Source of the DNA: Spartobacteria bacterium
GTDB taxonomy: Bacteria; Verrucomicrobiota; Verrucomicrobiia; Chthoniobacterales; UBA10450
Direction of reading: 5' to 3'
Assembly (NCBI GenBank): GCA_003134785.1
Contig: PLCN01000021.1
Coordinates: forward strand, 62,001-126,000
DNA length: 64,000 nt
Positions 62,189 to 64,000 of the stretch are shown here, piece by piece. The translations under genes were made by a program, and so were the position numbers. Under the pieces are notes generated by a model. The model saw only the letters and a list, made by a program, of their open reading frames with translations, did not search any database and was not told where the DNA came from. Every line of letters starts with the position of its first letter. The first letter of the stretch is position 1.

Positions 62189-62725
62189 ATGAAAACGATG
62201 CTTGGATTATTCTGGTTGATTGCGCTCCCGACACTGGCTCTTGGCCTTGCCCAAGCTCAAGCTGCATCCACTCCCGCCTCACTTAAAGTAACTAGCCGAG
62301 TATTTGCACAAGGCGGGAAGATTCCGAAACGATATACGTGCGACGGCGCCAACGTAAGTCCACCATTGCGGATCGAAAATGCGCCCAAGACCGCCAGGAG
62401 CTTGGTCTTGATCGTAGACGATCCTGATGCACCAGGCCGGACCTGGACTCATTGACTCTTTTGGAATGTCGATCCGAAAGTGAGTGAGATTTGGGAGGAT
62501 AGTCCGCCGCAAAATGCCGTCCAGGGAACGAACGATTTTGGTAACGAGAAATATGGCGGCCCATGTCCACCCTCGGGCAGGCACCGATATTATTTCAAAG
62601 CTTACGCGCTCGATACAACTCTCTACCTGCCTAGCTCGACCACGAAAGCGGCGCTGGAGAAAGCGATGGCCGGCCACATCGTAGCGGAAGGAAGTTTAAT
62701 GGGGACTTACTCGCACGAGAAGTGA
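62189..62725 (+). pseudogene. YbhB/YbcL (PEBP)-like secreted protein with in-frame TGA
   Basis: From ATG 62189 a signal peptide (MKTMLGLFWLIALPTLALGL) leads into 'KVTSRVFAQGGKIPKRYTCD' and 'SLVLIVDDPDAPGRTWTH', the PEBP fold. TGA at 62453-62455 interrupts it. The same frame then continues as 'LFWNVDPKVSEIWEDSPPQN' and 'GRHRYYFKAYALDTTLYLPS' to 62725, a complete family member of 178 residues. The stop replaces a tryptophan of the family motif 'THW', one base away (TGG to TGA). It is either a nonsense mutation or a sequence error. Confidence 0.85.
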
Positions 62726-62735
62726 TCGGGCGGTC

Positions 62736-63398
62736 TTAAGAGGATAGCTTGGGTAACACGTTACCTACAAAGTCGACCAGGAAGTGACCGATCATGTTGG
62801 CGGCCAGGTCGCGGCGCCAGAGGTAAGAGACGGCCAGGATCCCGCCGAGCGCCAAAGCAATGACGATGTTTGCCCAACCACCGGTCCAGTGACCGACGCC
62901 GAAGATGGCCAGCGGAATAGCAGCGGAGAGCCCCCCCGGGAGGCCCACTGCTTGCAGTCGTTCGATCGCATAGCCCCGATAACAGAGTTCCTCCACCGCT
63001 CCCGCTCTTATCACAATCAAGATAATCAACCAGAGCGGTAGTTTCCCCAAAGCCTTTCCTGCTTCACCGCCGTTGTAACCGGTCAACGCGATCAGGACGC
63101 CGGCCACGCCAAAGCAGATTACCGCAATCAACAATCCCCAAAGAATCGACTTCCACCAGCGAGTCGTGCCCAGGCCAATCGAACTAAAGGGCAGACCTTC
63201 GCCGCATCTCACGATAACGAGAAGAACCAGCGCGATAACCCACATGCCCAGTTCTTTCGCAATCGCCGACGTGATCGTTGAAGTCGGCCAGACGTAATTG
63301 ACCATCTGCCGAGCCAGCAACATTCCAAAAAGCGATAGAAACAGGCCGACCCAAGTGGCGGATGAAGTCTTTGGCGCAATGGCGGGTTCGTCATTCAT
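62736..63398 (-). CDS. CPBP intramembrane metalloprotease-family protein
   Basis: The protein has 220 residues with about six to eight membrane helices. The signature motifs are 'GAVEELCYRGYAIERLQ' (EExxxR), 'AIFGVGHWTGGWANI' and 'NMIGHFLVDFVGN', which bring together the metal-binding Glu and His. It belongs to the CAAX/Abi (CPBP) group, which contains both prenyl endopeptidases and bacteriocin-immunity proteins. Substrate unknown. It converges with the YbhB-like gene. Confidence 0.9.
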   Translation of the reverse strand: MNDEPAIAPKTSSATWVGLFLSLFGMLLARQMVNYVWPTSTITSAIAKELGMWVIALVLLVIVRCGEGLPFSSIGLGTTRWWKSILWGLLIAVICFGVAGVLIALTGYNGGEAGKALGKLPLWLIILIVIRAGAVEELCYRGYAIERLQAVGLPGGLSAAIPLAIFGVGHWTGGWANIVIALALGGILAVSYLWRRDLAANMIGHFLVDFVGNVLPKLSS

Positions 63399-63511
63399 AG
63401 TCTGTAGGTAGGATGCGAGAACGGGCCACTTGGATTCAACATCATTCGCACCGCTCGCATTAAGTAGCCTTCCGCCTTCGTCTGCGTCGTATCGCGACGC
63501 GCAGCTTCCAC

Positions 63512-63602
63512 TGTAGCGGCGGTCTAGCCTCTCCGCCGTAGCTCATCGAAGGAGGATGACCGCCGGCGCCTTGGGTTTCGGCGGTGACACAGCGTCGCCA
63601 CA
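63512..63602. repeat. TGTAGCGGCGGT repeat cluster
   Basis: CTGTAGCGGCGGTCTAGCCT is followed by ccgccgtagctcatcgaagg, the complement of the 'cttcgctcgactacggcgg' word at 3800 and 5750, and then by tcggcggtgacacagcgtcg. It belongs to the dispersed repeat family. No gene is seen in 63399-63731 besides this. Confidence 0.7.
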
Positions 63603-63731
63603 ACTAAATTGAAGACCAGCGGTGATAGATTGATTCGAGTTCTTGACTTACCGCGCGGTATCCGACAGAGAATGGATGAACAGACAACTCCTAATCGCGC
63701 CCTGATCCATCTTGTGACGATTTCAAATTCC

Positions 63732-64000
63732 ATGCTGCGTGAGCGCACCCGACGCAATTTTCTAGTGCTCGCCGGCAAAGGCCTCGGTCTGGCCGCGCTT
63801 TCTTCTGCCACGGTCGCGTCGTTGCTAAGAACCGTCGAAGCAGCGACGAAGAGCGTGGCGCATTTGACGCCGGAGGAGGCGGCCATGGATGAAGACTACT
63901 GGGCCATCATTCAAAACTCTTTCAGCGTCACGCGTGGCATCATCAATCTGAACAATGGTGGCGTTTCGCCCAGCCCGCGGATCGTGACCGAGGCGCTGGT
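63732..64000 (+). CDS. Tat-exported aminotransferase class V-like protein, 3' truncated by window edge
   Basis: The frame is open to the window end. ATG 63732 starts 'MLRERTRRNFLVLAGKGLGL', with a twin-arginine motif (TRRNFL) and hydrophobic segment. The mature part begins 'LTPEEAAMDEDYWAIIQNSF' and 'GIINLNNGGVSPSPRIVTEA', the N-terminus of PLP-dependent class V aminotransferase-fold (isopenicillin epimerase-like) proteins. An in-frame upstream ATG at 63672 would add 20 residues and bury the Tat motif, so it is less likely. A PLP enzyme exported folded would fit the Tat route. Confidence 0.75.
   Translation, partial: MLRERTRRNFLVLAGKGLGLAALSSATVASLLRTVEAATKSVAHLTPEEAAMDEDYWAIIQNSFSVTRGIINLNNGGVSPSPRIVTEAL

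Noticed and set aside
62453-62455. TGA recoded as tryptophan or selenocysteine
   Set aside because: TGA is used as a normal stop in many genes here (ATGA overlaps), the family has tryptophan rather than selenocysteine at this site, and no SECIS-like element is evident.
1-64000. tRNA or rRNA genes
   Set aside because: I looked through the intergenic regions and found no sequence with a clear tRNA cloverleaf or rRNA similarity. A tRNAscan/Infernal run would settle it.

Overview
The window reads as chromosomal DNA of a GC-rich Gram-negative bacterium. I infer a verrucomicrobial soil lineage (Chthoniobacterales/Spartobacteria type). The grounds are the recurring extracellular domain with motifs like 'GGFIITG...VRGLGPSL' (two copies at the left end, one inside a DUF4331 protein), many small secreted proteins, a GlmM/ScpB/NtrC-type core, and dense short palindromic repeats between genes. 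No rRNA or tRNA gene was recognised, so placement rests on gene content only.

Layout. 1-5.3 kb: a truncated right-handed beta-helix surface protein, small secreted and stress proteins (cupin, CsbD) and an orphan contractile tail-sheath-like protein. 5.3-11.1 kb: repeat-rich DNA, a DUF433/PIN-like toxin-antitoxin pair, small membrane proteins, a LuxR-type regulator, a 15-unit 21-bp tandem array and a fibronectin-type protein. 11.5-21.2 kb: one compact minus-strand operon, hsdR - unknown membrane protein - TIR protein - hsdM - hsdS (frameshifted) - unknown 397-aa protein - HipA-like kinase - DUF3037/DUF2188 protein. A NERD nuclease-like gene and an AbiGi-like gene flank it on the plus strand. 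23-31 kb: a genomic scrapyard with remnants of a PLD-helicase/methylase system, an intact VapBC-like pair inside those remnants, two broken RelE/ParE-type modules, a partial gene duplication and many copies of a CAACGTC-type heptamer repeat. 31-34.7 kb: a MerR regulator with its partner gene, secreted peptidoglycan-binding paralogues and an ORF6N gene. 34.7-64 kb: mostly housekeeping and envelope genes: scpB, glmM, an acetyltransferase, a sigma-54 response regulator, DUF4331, TPR and HupE/UreJ proteins, a prolyl oligopeptidase, an MFS exporter, an NlpC/P60-like protein, a PAS histidine kinase, an L,D-transpeptidase, pnp, rpsO, a glycosyltransferase, an AI-2E exporter, GNAT, sirtuin and CPBP proteins, and the start of a Tat-exported aminotransferase-fold protein.

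The most interesting part is the 11.5-21.2 kb island. A type I restriction-modification system carries two inserted modules whose genes are overlapping or nearly so: a TIR NADase-like protein with an unknown membrane/coiled-coil partner between hsdR and hsdM, and an unknown protein plus HipA-like kinase plus DUF3037 unit after hsdS. The layout suggests a layered defence in which restriction is backed by abortive effectors. That is inference from gene order and overlaps, not demonstrated function. Several genes carry single-base lesions (hsdS, an NAD(P)-binding protein, a YbhB-like protein, two toxin-antitoxin genes). These may be real decay or sequencing errors and need read-level checking.
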